64,000 nt of DNA from Poecilobothrus nobilitatus (GCA_947095535.1 OX352772.1:55199445-55263444); one strand, 5' to 3'. Numbered from the stretch's first letter, positions 11,246 to 24,036 are shown. Numbers and translations: made by a program. Notes: generated from the letters alone by a model not told the origin.

Positions 11246-12375
11246 TATTTTTCCTGTCAGAATATTTTAATAAATAATGTTAATTGTATTGTTTTTATTT
11301 TAAATGGGAACCTTTAAATCATTTTATTTAGTTTTTGATATCATATCATGTATCTTCAATTTAGTTTAATATTTTATTAGAAAGTTTACAGAAACAGTAA
11401 AGAGAATTTTCTCATTCCTGTTGATATATATATAGTGATAACTTATCTATTACGACTTTGCACAATACAAAACAAGTAGGTATTAAGGAAATTTTTTAAA
11501 TATAATAGAAAAAGGATCTAATAATTTTAAAATAATTTTCACACGATGAATACCAATCTTTGGCAAACAATAAGCAACAATATACTATTTAAAAGACTTA
11601 CAATTAAGTAATTAATTTTTTATTGGTTTTAAGTAATATATAATAATTAAAAGAAGTTATAATTTTTGCAACTTTGAAAGCGACTTCAACCAATATAATA
11701 TAAGCTTAAATTTTAAATTAATTTCTGAACATTGGAGAGGTAAAAGATAATTTCTTTAAAATATAATAAAATGGTTCGAAATTATTGTTATATTATGAAA
11801 TTCTTTTAATTGGTTTATGGTGGTTAGTTGTTAAATAATCGGTTTTCAATGGGAAGGTTTTGGTTCTTAACTCCGGTCAAATCATATCCAATAGCAGTAA
11901 TTGGTTTTTGTACAGTTAAATGAAGTCAAAATTGCAAAATGTCATTTTACATCTTTTGGCGAAAGGGAAATTTTGTAATGTGTCATTTCGAATAATGAGA
12001 CACTCCGAAAAAAGATATTTGATGAACATATCTCTTTCGAATATTATATATATTCTGGAAAAAGTGTATAACTGTGATTTACCGTATCATAAAATAATTA
12101 ATAAATAAATAATTTTTTAAAAAGATAATAGATGCCGCACATATTCTTGCAGTTGTTGTACTATAGTCGAGTAATCAAAACTTAGTGTTAAAATGTTTGA
12201 AGAAGCTAACACATAATCTATTATAAATTATAAGCGGCTTGGTAGATAATATGTGTTTCTTATAAGAGTGAAACATATAATATAACATGGAAAATTAATA
12301 AGAGCAGAAAGAGTTGTTGCCTTTTTTGCATTTGAATTAAAAGAAAGACTATAAAATTTTATATGATATATTTAA
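11246..12375. other. A+T-rich stretch, nothing recognised
   Basis: A 62-codon frame at 11920-12108 shows no known motif. No repeat copy is seen. Confidence 0.5.
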
Positions 12376-12383
12376 TTTTATAT

Positions 12384-13092
12384 GGGCCCTGATTTCGATA
12401 GTCATTTCATAAAAATGAAAATGAAAAATATCTTTTCATTTTAATAATTTTTTGCGATTTCGATGGGCAAAATGAAATGGAATTTAAAATTAAAATGATT
12501 TATATTTTTTTTTTTAAACCGGCAGCACTTTCTTTTTTTGAGGTTTTGACTATAGAAAGAAAAGCTATAAGTGAAAAATTAAGTTAAAACACGTAGTTCC
12601 CAATACTGTAATAGAAAAGAAGTGCCGAAAAGTGGTTCCTTAGTTTTTGGGTTCTGTTTTTTGGGGCGGGCTTAAAAGTTGAACTTTTTTTTTTTTTTTT
12701 TATGAAATTTAAATTTTACTACAAAATCGGTGAGTACCTTTTTTTAATCATGTCGGAACGACTTCTAATTCACAAATTAATGGACTTTCTTGCAACCTAT
12801 GCTATCGAATAGTCATAGGTTACTTATAATTTATAAAAATGTCTATATTCACATAAATATAAATAAAATACTTCATCATTTTTTCCTAAATCCATTTTTA
12901 AAAGCACTCATTTAACAATTTCAAGAAAATTGAGAAAATTTGACGTTTTAAATGAGTATATTCATAAAAAATGACTATCAAAATCAGTTTCTTTTAATTT
13001 TTTATGATTTTTTTCAATTTTTATGACTATCGAAAAAATTTTGTTTTTCATAAAAAATTAAAGTGATATGACTATCGAAATCAGGGCCATGG
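12384..13092. mobile_element. TIR MITE (hAT- or Mutator-like) with 8-9-bp TSD
   Basis: GGGCCCTGATTTCGATAGTC at the left end is inverted at the right end as ATGACTATCGAAATCAGGGCC (13068-13088), followed by ATGG. The flank TTTTATAT(G) is present at 12376-12384 and again at 13093-13101, giving an 8- or 9-bp target-site duplication. The TIR core ATGACTATCGAAA recurs in subterminal positions near 13022, and as ATGACTATCAAAATCAG near 12971. Such subterminal repeats are typical of hAT and MULE ends. No transposase ORF is present, so it is non-autonomous. TSD size leaves hAT (8) versus Mutator (9) open. Confidence 0.8.
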
Positions 13093-13101
13093 TTTTATAT
13101 G

Positions 13102-15126
13102 ATCATGCTTTTATGAATTCTCATTATGTGTATTTTATGACACTTATTTATGATATATAGGATGCGGTTTATCTGTGTAATAAACTGAATACATACATTC
13201 TTTAACTTTATAACATTATAAACGCATATTTTGATACATATGTATATGAAATTTTATATATTTTTTGTTTTTTGACCAAAATTTTTATTGATATCAATAT
13301 TTTTTTTATTGCTCTTAAAATTTATATAGAATGATGTATATATATTTTTTATGCATTGAATATGAACATAAATAAATCAATACCGAGATTCCGTAGACTC
13401 ATTTTTATAATTATTCTTTTATTTTTCTACTGTATTTAATTGTTGGGAAAAAAACCGTACAAATGAAATTGTATTAATTATATAAAAAAAAAAAAACCTC
13501 TTTATATTATATTATACAACAAACAAAAAAATTTAATTTTCTTGGTATTAATTTAGCGGAAAATTTAATTTTCTGCCATAATATCATCAGATGTCATCTT
13601 TCTTTTTATTTTAGTCAACTGCTTGCATATACCAATAATACAATACTATAGCGATGGGAAGTTTATGCTTTATTTTATTTTTATTCTGTTCCCTCCTGTC
13701 ATATTTTTTTTTATTTTGTAATTTGATAGTGCTGCGGTAACGATTATTATCACTTATTGAATATGTCCAGATGAAGAAAATAAATAAAATGATAAAAGAA
13801 CATTTTTTTGTTGTTGTATTAATTTTTGTTTTTTTATTTACTGTTTCTGTTATATTATATTGTAATATTCTTGCTTAAAATTTTTGGTACTAATTAAAGT
13901 TAACAAGTTGGAAATTTTTAACCAAAAATCACACAACTTAAAAAATTTGAATTTTGTAAATTACAATGGATTTAGTTTTATTTCGCCCCCCTCTGGTTAA
14001 GTACACATATTTGTTTCAATACTGTTTTGGATAATGTAATGTAATTTTAATCATGGATATTAGATTTTATTATAAAAATATTTTTTTATATAGCCCTGCC
14101 TGCTTACAAGCTATGTAGCCTATGTAGCTTATAACTTTAGGTTCCACTAAATGTTTTTATTCAAAAATATAATGACATCACAATTTTCTGTTCCTATCGG
14201 TATGAGAAAAAAGGTGTATGAGAAAAATTTGTTATTTTCCCTAAACTGAAACATGACACCTTGTGAACAATGGTGAAATAAAACCTTAAAATTATAATAT
14301 TCCAAATTTTTTTACCTTTACAAAAGGGGACAGAAAATTTGAAATGCACCAACAAATCAGTGAGAATTCAGTATTACAAAAACGATTGTTAATTGTAGCT
14401 TTAATTTGTTTCAAAGGTTTTGAGGGCTATACTAGCATGCCTTAAATTATATCTAGAACTATAAGCGTTTTAAATAACTTTTTCTAAAGATTTTTTGCGT
14501 ACCGCTATATGGAATATTTATACACAATTTATATGTGGGCCAACAAAATAGAATATAAATTCTGTTGTTTATATTCAAATTTTCTTCTTTTGTTTTTTTC
14601 GAATATCTGAAAAAGTTCAATTTTTTAATTGTGAACAAACATATGAATTACTAAAAAATCTTAATGCGGCAATTTTTTTTGTAAAATGAATACCTATTAA
14701 AATTTATTGAATAGGCCATTAATTAAACATTTTTTTTTCAGACTTATTTTTGAATGGTTTTAAAGAAAGAGTTTGACAAATTATTAGAAGTTAGTTAATC
14801 TGTTCCGGCGCGACAATTTTTTAAATAAATTTTAGTCTGTTAATGATCATATTTATACTGTTTGGCCGAATAAGTTTAAATTTTGTCAAAATGTTATTCA
14901 TTGTTAAAGTAGACCGACGAATTGATTTTTAATTAGGATGCGTTAACCCTTTTCGGTATGCCGATCTGTCAAAAAAATTTCTAACAGAATTCTATTAAAT
15001 TTTTCAGGTTATTTTATAAATTAAATTAAATTAACGTAAAAACAAAATTTAATTAATTTTATTTCATAGAATCAACAAAAGACTCCGGCCAATACCGCAA
15101 CTTATTCTATTATTATTTATATATTA
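13102..15126. other. A+T-rich stretch, nothing recognised
   Basis: Only short palindromic words were seen, such as AAGCTATGTAGCCTATGTAGC near 14109. No exon, RNA gene or repeat copy could be supported. Confidence 0.5.
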
Positions 15127-15134
15127 AAATATAC

Positions 15135-15329
15135 GGAGGCCTCGGTGGCCTAGTGGGCAAGAGCGTGAAAAATACGCTGTAAACACCGAGGGAATGTGGG
15201 TTCGAATCCCACACACGTCGTAAGAGTTTTTCCCCCTTACGACATTTATAACCACGCCTGGACAGCAAAGACTTTGTAATTTCGTGTCCATATTTATTTG
15301 GCAGAGAAATGCATTAAAAAAAAAAAATT
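15135..15329 (+). mobile_element. SINE A copy 1 (tRNA-derived)
   Basis: The tRNA-like head has an A box (TGGCCTAGTGGG, 15146-15157) and a perfect B box (GGGTTCGAATCCC, 15198-15210). The body carries GTCGTAAGAG...CTTACGAC and ends GGCAGAGAAATGCATT plus poly-A to 15327. The flank AAATATAC occurs at 15127-15134 and 15330-15337, an 8-bp target-site duplication. Length is about 195 bp. Two same-strand relatives lie at 47243 and 55327. Transcription by RNA polymerase III is expected from the boxes; mobilisation in trans by a LINE is inference. Confidence 0.88.
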
Positions 15330-15337
15330 AAATATAC

Positions 15338-16319
15338 TCCATACTATTCGAAAATTTGACTATAAGACTTCTAAATTATTCGAATAGAGCCAAAAGTGTA
15401 ATTGTAGGGAACATGTAGAAGCGAAAAGTCAGGGTATAAATAATTTGAAGGGAAGTCAGAAGAATTTTATAAGAGTGAAGAAGATCAAAAAAAGTTTCTC
15501 TACGAACATTTATTTAAAAACCTCTTATATTATTTAAAATTGGTATAAATAAATGAAACAAAAAAAAAAAAAAAAAAATTATATTAAAACGTAAGATAAT
15601 ATTTGATTTTAAAAATTTTAAATTTTATTAATCCTATAGTAATCAGTACCAAAACTTTCTTAGTGTTAATTATTTTCAGTCATTTGCATTTTAGTTTTTT
15701 AATTCTTTTTTTATTTAAAATGAAAATTTAAACATTTTGCTACATCAGATTACCTAAATTTGTTTCACTTTCTAAAATCAATTGATAATATTCATATGGT
15801 TTCTGTTTGCTTCTTTGAAAATAATTAAAAACTATAAAAAGTTGACTCCAAAATAACAAAAAGTATTAGTTTTCACAAAGGAAAATTAAAAAAAATTAAA
15901 ATTCAACGAAAGTAAAAATTTGTTTGTCAAAATAATTTGTTGGCAATTGATTAAAGGCCACTTCAAAGAAAGTTTTCTCTTTTTTTTTTGTTTTTTTTAA
16001 ATATTTTTAAACATTTTTAACAAATTTCTTTTTTTAAATTTTTCGTACTTTTTATTTAATTTTCAAACATATTTGTATGGTCATTTCAAACATTTAAAAA
16101 ATCATAATTAAACGATCAATTCGTGGAAATTGAGATGAAATTATTGTGGGTTGTAAAATGTGATAATAATTTGAAATTTGTTTTTGTTAATGATGGATAG
16201 ATGACATATTTAAAATTTATTATCAGAATTCAGAAGTTCAAAAAAAAGAAAAAAATCAAACGTTTCAAAGCAAAAGAAAACATAGAAAAGAGCAACATAA
16301 AACATAGAAAAACAAGTAA
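15338..16319. other. A+T-rich stretch, nothing recognised
   Basis: It contains long poly-A (about 15560-15580) and poly-T runs. The short frame at 16201-16386 runs into the family 1 element and is not gene-like. Confidence 0.5.
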
Positions 16320-17353
16320 AAGTAACAGTAAGTCGATGCAACCGACTTATTTATACCCTACACCTAAAAAATTCAAATTAAATTAAAAATCCATAAGTTA
16401 TTTTAGTTAGGTATTTAATATAACTAAGCTAAAAAAATAAATGCTTTTACAACCTTTGTACAAAATTTCAGATTTCTATCTTTATTAAATTCGAAAATAT
16501 GCTTGTTAGGTCTTGGGAAGTGTGTGAAGGCACGCGGACCACCACCCCAATTCATCTCAAATTTTAGAGACATCAACAGGGTAGAACATTCTTATATCAA
16601 ATTTCAAGTTTATATATTTATTAATTTCGAAGATATGCTTGTTTGGTCTTAGGAGTTGTGTGGTAGATACCCGAACAACCATTCTAATTCATCTTAAATT
16701 TTGGACAAATCAGGGATTCAGGAAACAACACCCTAGTACCAAATTTGAGGTTTCTATCTTTATTAATTTCGAAGATATGCTTGTTCGGTTTTGGGAGTTG
16801 TATGGGAGGTACCTGAACGACCACTCCAATTCATTTCAAATTTTAGGCAAATCAGAGATTTAGGAAACAGCACCCTCGTATCAAATTTGAAGTTTCTATC
16901 TTTATTAATGCTTGTTCGGTTTTGGGATTTGTATGGGAGGTACCCGAACAACCACTCCAATTCATCTCAAATTTTGGGGATATCAGGGATTCAGAAAAAC
17001 ACACCCTCGTACAAAATTTTAAGTTTCTATCTTTATTAATTTCGAAAATATGCGTATTAGGTTTTTTGAGTTGTATGGGAGGTACTCGAAGGCATGGTCC
17101 GATTTCGCCCATTTACAATCCCCGCCTTACCTTAGTGATTGTTAACCTACAGTATAAATTTCATCAAGATAGCATCATTATTTTTTGAGTTATCGTGTGT
17201 ACGGGCGGACGGACATCGCTAAATCGACTCAGGCGGTGATCCTGATTCAGAATATATATATACATGTCTATACCTAACTCGCTTCCTTTTGGTGGTTACA
17301 AACACCATACCAAAGTTAATATACCCTATACTTAATGTGTAGGGTATAATAAT
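16320..17353 (-). mobile_element. Family 1 DINE-1/mini-me-like element, solitary complete copy
   Basis: The left end has hairpin AAGTCGATGCAACCGACTT (16330-16348) followed by TATACCCTACACCTAA (16352-16367). The right end has the mini-me-like core and a short GGAC run (about 17204-17216), then TTAATGTGTAGGGTATA (17333-17349). The ~150 bp next to the right end match 1681-1830 closely. The interior is a different, shorter tandem array than in the 1-4182 copies. It is about 1.03 kb and non-coding; the overlapping frames at 16639-17188 are array read-through. Confidence 0.72.
16490..17090. repeat. Tandem array of ~140-bp monomers inside the family 1 element
   Basis: The marker word ATGCTTGTT.GGT recurs near 16499, 16636, 16776 and 16909, with a weaker copy near 17051, giving about four to five units of 133-142 bp. 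The monomer word CAAATTTGAAGTTTCTATCT corresponds to CAAAATTTGAAGGTTCTATC in the 1-4182 arrays, so both arrays come from one ancestral monomer. Confidence 0.8.
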
Positions 17354-19565
17354 AGCATATTATAGGTGCATTTTCTATGTCTAAATTTTATTTACACGCA
17401 AAAATAGAGAAAATTTCAAATAAGAGTAAAGCCTTTTAAACAAATATTCAAATGTAACTATATTTTGGTTGTAAAATATGTAGCTAAGTGATCACTTTGA
17501 AATAAGATATATTAGCCTACTTCATAATTTGAATGTTTTCAATAACAACAAGAATGCATTTTAATAACAGCGTAGGTAAAAAGTTGTAGAAAAGCATCCA
17601 CTCATTAAAAGAAACATTATAAGGGTTTTCTTCAAATTCTGCAACTTCTAGAGGGACGTCCTTGTATCCGCTATCTCGGGGGGTGATTGAAGGAAAAAAA
17701 TAATGAGTCGGGTGTATAGAAAATCAAATACCATGGGGACTAGAACGTCGGGAAGTTTTTGAAGAGATGGAGTCTATATTGATATCAGGTGCCAACTATA
17801 TAAGCAATAAAAGAAGAAAATTAAACAAAAAAATTAAATAGGTGTTCCCCATAAGCGATTATTATTCAAAAGGCAGGAATTTCAAGCTAAAAGCAACTGA
17901 ATATAGTTGAAAATATAAATATATTATACAACTAGTGGACAATAACGTGGATGTTAAGAAAATAATGTAGCCGATTAAGATATTGGCAAGCATATAGAAA
18001 GTTAAAAGAAAATTTTATGGTTACGAAATGTTAAAATTTTTTTTGAATCAAAACAAAATCATAACAGCAAAATATTTTCAAAAAAAAGTAATGGTCTTTA
18101 AGAGAATCAAGAACACCAAACATGTTTAAGATGAAAATGGTTGTCGTCAAACAATTAAAAATATTAAAATTTACGATAATATTTCTGAGAACCTTTAAAT
18201 AAATAATTTTTCCGTAAAAAATTGGTAAATAGAAAACCATCAGCTAAATCCTGTACAAAACGTAACCAGTGGAAAATTAAAGGAAGCTTTGTTAAAAATA
18301 AAAAGTAGGTGTGAACCAGAATATGAAATTAGCAAAAATTTGAAAAAAAAAAATATGAAAATTTCGAAATAACATTGGTATAAAATGGCTTATTATTGTG
18401 TTCAAGTAGATTATATTCCATTTATCAAAAATATTATTCGTGTTGAAGTACATATTAATTAAAAGAAACGTAAGCGTAGAATGAAGAATAAATTATTTAA
18501 TTAAGGAAGTAATTTTCATTAGACAATTTATATTTCACAGAGACCTTTTCATCCCTTATAGAAAATGCTATTACCCAGCCAACCTAAATCATTCCTTAAC
18601 CATCCATATAATATATATATATTCTGCAAAAACGGGCAATTCTGATTTGAAATCTAACTCTAAAATCTCTCTTAATTCAGAAAAAGTCTATATATAGATA
18701 TTCTAGAAAAATGACAACCTTAATTTTGAATGCACCTTCAAAAAGAATACAGTTTATATAGAATATTCACCGTAGTAACCGTACGCTTGCTTAGTAAGAT
18801 TTTGTCCGTGAAAAATTTTGTAATGCAAGATTTTAGGAAAAAATATAACATTTTGTCGTAGGTAGATTTTGACGTGCAGGATTTTAACGCTCTCCTATAT
18901 AAGAATTCTAAGTGACAGAAATGCAGGTTAAATATTGTAGTTCATAAAGTAACCCTAGTAAAATATTTTTATTAATGAAAATTTAAAAACTGATAATCCT
19001 TACAAGTTTTACATTAAAATATATTACAATTTAATTAATATCCTATTAAATCTTTTAAAATAGCAAGTAAAATTTAAATGTTAAAGTTCTACATAAGACA
19101 TTTCAGATTGTTGTTCTGTTCTCTTCTTTTTTTATTTGTAAATATTTAATGATATGACATGAAATCCTTGAATGTTATCTCACATTTTTTTATTTTTTTT
19201 TTTCACCAAAATTTCCAAAGGGATTATTTTAAGATAGTGAATTCCTTAGGTAAAACATCTTTAGTAAATGTTTTTATATAAATTAAAATTTGTGTACCTT
19301 TTCAAAACAACTGATGTTTTTTTTTTGTTTTTCTTTATTATTTTCATTTCAAAGTAAAATCAAATGTAAATAATTTTTTGATGTATAAAGTTGATAAATT
19401 CTTTGAATAAATGAAATGCTTAAGATTTGATAATAAATATACGAATAGGTATGAGAATGAAATAAAATATTTTGTTTAAAATTAAGTATAAGTATGTTTA
19501 ATAATGAAATATTTTTATTATTGAGGTAAAGGAAAAAATTCATGTTAAATGAAAATTTAAATAAA
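17354..19565. other. A+T-rich stretch, nothing recognised
   Basis: A slightly less A+T-rich patch lies at about 17630-17800 without a usable frame. A minus-strand frame at 18031-18240 has no recognisable motif. Confidence 0.5.
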
Positions 19566-21313
19566 ACGAGAAAGAATACAGTTGCCTTTGTCAACTCTTA
19601 GATACCCGTACGACCCGTTAGTATGTTCACAGCCTATCACTCTGCTTATAATATTATTTTTTTAATTTTTTAGTATTTTAAATTAATTTGGGTGAAATTT
19701 TATAATTTCTAGAACTGTGGGTTGTACATATATTCAAACTATATGTTTATAGGTACACTCTTCAAAAGCAGATTCTAACCTTCCGAATAACGATTATCTA
19801 TCTAACTTTTCCAAATATGCTATAGTACCATTTAATACTAAGCGGCAAATGTATAATGCATAAGTTTAATAATTTATACTATACATATGTATAAATTATT
19901 TATCGTACGGTATAAAAAATGTGAAGAATTGACTTTTCTGGAATTTTGAGGGGCTGTAAGTCCGGAACCCTATATAATTAAAAAAACCCGTTAACATACG
20001 TAAAAATATATTATTGATCCTTTAATTTTCATGTCTTGCCGAGGAAAAATGTTTACAGGTGCCTAAGTTACAGGTGCCTAGCAAATTTTCAATTTTTGAG
20101 GAGTAATAACTCTTAAAGAGGGGGCGCTACCAAAAAATTTTCTGAGGAAACTTATACTAATTCTAAAAGTTCTTTCTTGTCTCAAAATTCCTATTTCAAA
20201 ACGTGCCGGAGTTATGAAAAAAGAAATATCATGCAAAATTTGGTTTTACCATAACGGTAAATTTAAATAGTAAATTACAAACTATTGCATAATTTTGATA
20301 TTGTCTTATGGAGATAACAAAAATTCCGGTCTTCTAGTGTTTTTAGATTGTAAAACTACTACACAGAACCTGAGATATATACATCTGAAAATAGGGGATT
20401 TTTGAAATTTTGGGGGGCTGTAACTTAGGAACTCTATACAATTAAAAGAAACCATTAACACACGTACAAATATATTACTGGACCTTTAAATTTTTTGTCT
20501 TGCCGAAGAAAAATGTGTACAGATGCCTAAGTTAAAGGTGTTTAAAAATAGCAAATTTTCAATTTTTGAGCCCTAATACCTCATAAACAGGGGGTGGTCC
20601 AAAAAAAATTTCTGAGCAAACTTATACTAATTCTAAGAGTTCTTTCTGCTCTCAAAATTGCAAGTCCCTATTTGAAAGCATTCCAGAGTTATGAGGGTAG
20701 AAAAATCATGCAAAATTTAGTTTTCATATAACGGTAAATTTAAATACTAAATTTAAAAAAATTGTACAATTTTGATACTAATTTATAAATTTAAAAAAAT
20801 ACCTGTCGAATGAAGTTTTCTGATTGAAAAAATCTTAAGTAGAACATGAGACATATGCATTTAAAAATACTTAGGGCTTTTTAAAAGTTTGAGGAGCTGT
20901 AGCTCCGTAACGGATGGGGCTACAAAAAAAAGTTGTAAAGTATAAAATTAATATTTTTATGTTATCTATCAGCAGTTAAAATTTCATGTCTCTATTTCAA
21001 AAAAAATGTGGGGATCTAAAAGTTAGGTGTTCGAGAGCTACCCGAAGTTGTAGTCGGATCTCAACCAAAAAAAATAGGGAACCTACAAATTGTTGTAAGA
21101 ATATTTTGTGTTAATTTCAAGACTCTAGCTTTCTTAGTTTTTGAGTTATCTTGCTGACGGACAGACGGACGGACGGACAAAGCTCAATCGTCTTAGAATT
21201 TTTTTCTGATCTGATCCATACCTTTGAAGGTATATCTAGCTAGCTTATTTCGAGGTGTTACAAACGGAGGAGCAATTTTAATATATCCAATCCTTATCGT
21301 ACGGGTATAATGA
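19566..21313 (-). mobile_element. Family 2 DINE-1/mini-me-like element, copy A
   Basis: The hairpin end is at the left: ACGAGAAAGAATACAGTTG, then CAACTC and GATACCCGTACGA. The microsatellite end is at the right, with GACGGACGGACGGAC at about 21163-21178, then TGATCCATACCTTTGAAGG, TTACAAACGGAGGAG and TCGTACGGGTATAA. The interior contains two ~472-bp tandem units (about 19930-20400 and 20405-20880), each with GGGGCTGTAA and a GTCTTGCCGA word. It is about 1.75 kb with no ORF. It is more diverged from B and C than they are from each other. Confidence 0.7.
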
Positions 21314-21557
21314 TTTCTAAATAAAGTTTCTAAATGTAGAAATTTTCTAATGATGATAAAAAATTTTTAAAATTAAAACATTTTTTTTTAAATCGTACAA
21401 ATATTTAATACTATAACTAAAAACGAATATGGGTTTGATTAATAATTTTAAAGTAAAGGTTTCAAGAAACATTTGCAATACTTAGAGTTCTTTTTTTTCT
21501 GTTTAGAGAATTATGGAAAATCAAGAGACCCTTTCTTATATTTGAAAAAAAAAAAAA
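21314..21557. other. Short spacer between family 2 copies A and B
   Basis: A+T-rich, ending in a poly-A run directly against the hairpin end of copy B. Nothing recognised. Confidence 0.5.
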
Positions 21558-23153
21558 ACGAGGAAGAACACAGTTGCCTTTATCAACTCTTAGATACCCG
21601 TACGAACCGTTAGTATGTTCACAGCCTGTCACTCTGCTTACAATATTATTTTTTAAATATTTTAGTATTTTAAAATAATTTGGGTGAATTTTATAATTTC
21701 TAGAACTATGGGTTGTACATATATTCAAACTATATGTTTATATGTACATTCTTCAAAAGCATATTCTAACCTTCCACATAACGATTATCAATCCAAAACT
21801 TTTTCAATTATTCTATAGTACCATTTAATACTAAGCGGTAAATGTATATTAAATTTACTTAGTACAAAATAACAAATATAATTTTAAATATTATATTATA
21901 TTATATTTAAATATTCCATTGACAGAATAATTTCTTATAAGTACAATAAAATACATATATGTATGTAAATACGGCGCTATATAATATAATCTATACTCTT
22001 ATCATTCATTCACTAGTGACATATACGATATGTAAATAAACATGATATTATATAAGTATGTATATATATTAATATCATATAAATAAAAATTCTTCAAGCA
22101 ACCGTTATGTTGTTTATTTATTTGCATTTTTATGTACTACGCATTATATCCTCAACAATTTCAAATTATCGAATAAAACAAATGCAAAAAATTTGTTGAA
22201 GAAATTTGTTAGAAAATTTGAAAAAATCAAGTAACACTTTCGTCAATTATAAAGTAACCCTACATTATTAAAAAAAGTTGTTAACAGAAATAAGAATATA
22301 ATGTTGAAGCTTTAATTTTTGTGTATTACTTTAAAAAAATTTTGAAAATTTAAAAAAGGTGTTCAAGTTACAGGTGTTTAAAAATAGGAAATTTTTACCA
22401 CAAGTTTTTGACCCCTTACAGCTAATAAATGGGGGGTGATACAAAAAAAATTTCTGAAATGACTTATACTTATTTTCAAAGATCTAACTTCTGTCAAAAT
22501 TTCAAGTTTCCAACTTAAACCGTTTAGAAGATAGAAGGGTTAAAGGATTTTGCAAAATTTGAGTTTCGCATAACGGTAAATTGAGACACCGTATGCCAAA
22601 AATATATATTTATTGTATATATACTTTTAAAGCTAATGAAAGTAGTAATCATTTGGCGTTTTCAAAATGAAGATATACCTTATACAACTTGTGCTATAAC
22701 AATTTAAATATAGAGCTTTTTTGAACCTTTGGGGAGCTGTAGCTCCGTAACGGGTGGGGCTACAAAAAAAAGTTATTAAAAATAAAATTAATATTTCTGT
22801 GTGATCTATCATTTGTTAAAATTTCATAGCTCTATTTCAAAAAAAATGTGGGTATCTAAAAATTAGGTGTTCGAGAGCTACCCTAAGTGTTGGTCCAAAC
22901 TCAACCAAAAAAAATAGAAAACCTACAAATTACTCCCAGAATATTTTGTGTAAATTTGAAGATTCTAGCTTTCTTAATTTTTGAGTTAGCGTGCCGACGG
23001 ACGGACGGACGGACGGACATGGCTCAAAAGTCTTAGAATTTTTTTCTGATCCGATCCATACCTTTGAAGGTATATCTAGCTCGCTTATTTCGAGGTGTTA
23101 CAAACGGAGGAGTAATTTTATTATACCCGATCCTATCGTACGGGTATAAAGAT
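21558..23153 (-). mobile_element. Family 2 element, copy B
   Basis: It begins ACGAGGAAGAACACAGTTG, then TCAACTCTTAGATACCCG. The microsatellite is GACGG(ACGG)n near 22996-23018, followed by TGATCCGATCCATACC. It ends near TATCGTACGGGTATAA at about 23150. It is closely similar along its length to copy C (25146-26713) on the opposite strand. Both include an internal segment (about 21850-22250 here) that copy A lacks. It is about 1.6 kb and non-coding. The minus-strand frame at 21462-21728 is chance. Confidence 0.72.
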
Positions 23154-23289
23154 AAGTCCTTCTTTTTACACATATTATATTATATTTGAGTTCTCTTGCA
23201 TCATAACTTTGAAAAATTGTATAAATATCAAGTTCTCAGGTATCTAAAAATAACAAGTTTTAAATTCTCGACACATTATACTCAGGATT

Positions 23290-23657
23290 AGTATCAGAAG
23301 ACTGTATTTTACCATTTGATTAGGTTTAATTTGACTGGATTCCATTTGACTGAATTTCATTTGCCTGTAATGTCATTTAAGTGGATTCCCTTCTAATTAA
23401 GAATTTTGTATATTTAATAGATTTCCTATTTTCCCTAATTTCCTATCCAACTATCAAATCTCTTTTAATTTTTTTATATTTTCTTCATTTCAATACAAAG
23501 ACAACGTATTTAGATCCAATGAAATAAAATGATCCAACTTATTTACAGTCAATTGAAATCCAGTCAAATTATAATCCAGTCAAATAATAATGCAGGTAAC
23601 TTGCAAAAATACAGTCAAACTACAATTGAGGTAAATTAAATGCAGGCATATGATACT
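23290..23657. mobile_element. Foldback/MITE-like element built of ATTTGACTG words
   Basis: Terminal AGTATCA (23290-23296) and TGATACT (23651-23657) are inverted. The arms are made of degenerate repeats of TTTGACTGGATT (left, 23320-23400) and their complements AATCCAGTCAAA (right, 23540-23620). I could not define a target-site duplication, so mobility is inferred from structure alone. Confidence 0.5.
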
Positions 23658-23894
23658 CTCTCTATTTCTATATTTCCACCATTAACTATTAAAGTTGAAG
23701 GAAACAAACATTTTTCCAACATGGTTATTTTTCAAAGATCGAATTCCTGTCATAATCACAAATATTATATTAATTTTAAGTTGTCCAGGAAGAGGGAATA
23801 GAGGTATTCCACATATTATAGAGATTATATGTGCCTTTATAGTATAACTGTTTTTTTTTGGCTAGCTTTACTTTATTTAATTGTTAAAGCTTTA

Positions 23895-24036
23895 AAAACA
23901 TTTTTTTTAAATTAGTTTTTAATAATTTTCAACGCCTACTGTGTTTTTTTTTTAGCTAACTAAAAAAACAAACACAGTAGACGTAAAAATTAAAAAAAAA
24001 TTACAAAAATTAAATAAAAAAAAATTAATAAAAATG
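23895..24036. repeat. Long imperfect hairpin (possible small MITE)
   Basis: The words CGCCTACTGTGTTTTTTT (about 23933-23950) and AAACAAACACAGTAGACG (about 23965-23982) are near inverse copies around a short AGCTAACT-centred loop. Weaker pairing continues outward through A/T-rich arms. Confidence 0.5.

Noticed and set aside
14944..14970. TTAACCCTTTTC, reminiscent of a piggyBac end
   Set aside because: No matching inverted GGGTTAA end at a sensible distance was found.
15135..15210. Functional tRNA gene at the SINE A heads
   Set aside because: Pol III boxes are good, but the sequence continues into a SINE body with poly-A and target-site duplications, and occurs in several copies.
16639..17188. 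Overlapping frames that might encode a repeat protein
   Set aside because: They are read-through of the family 1 tandem array, open on both strands.
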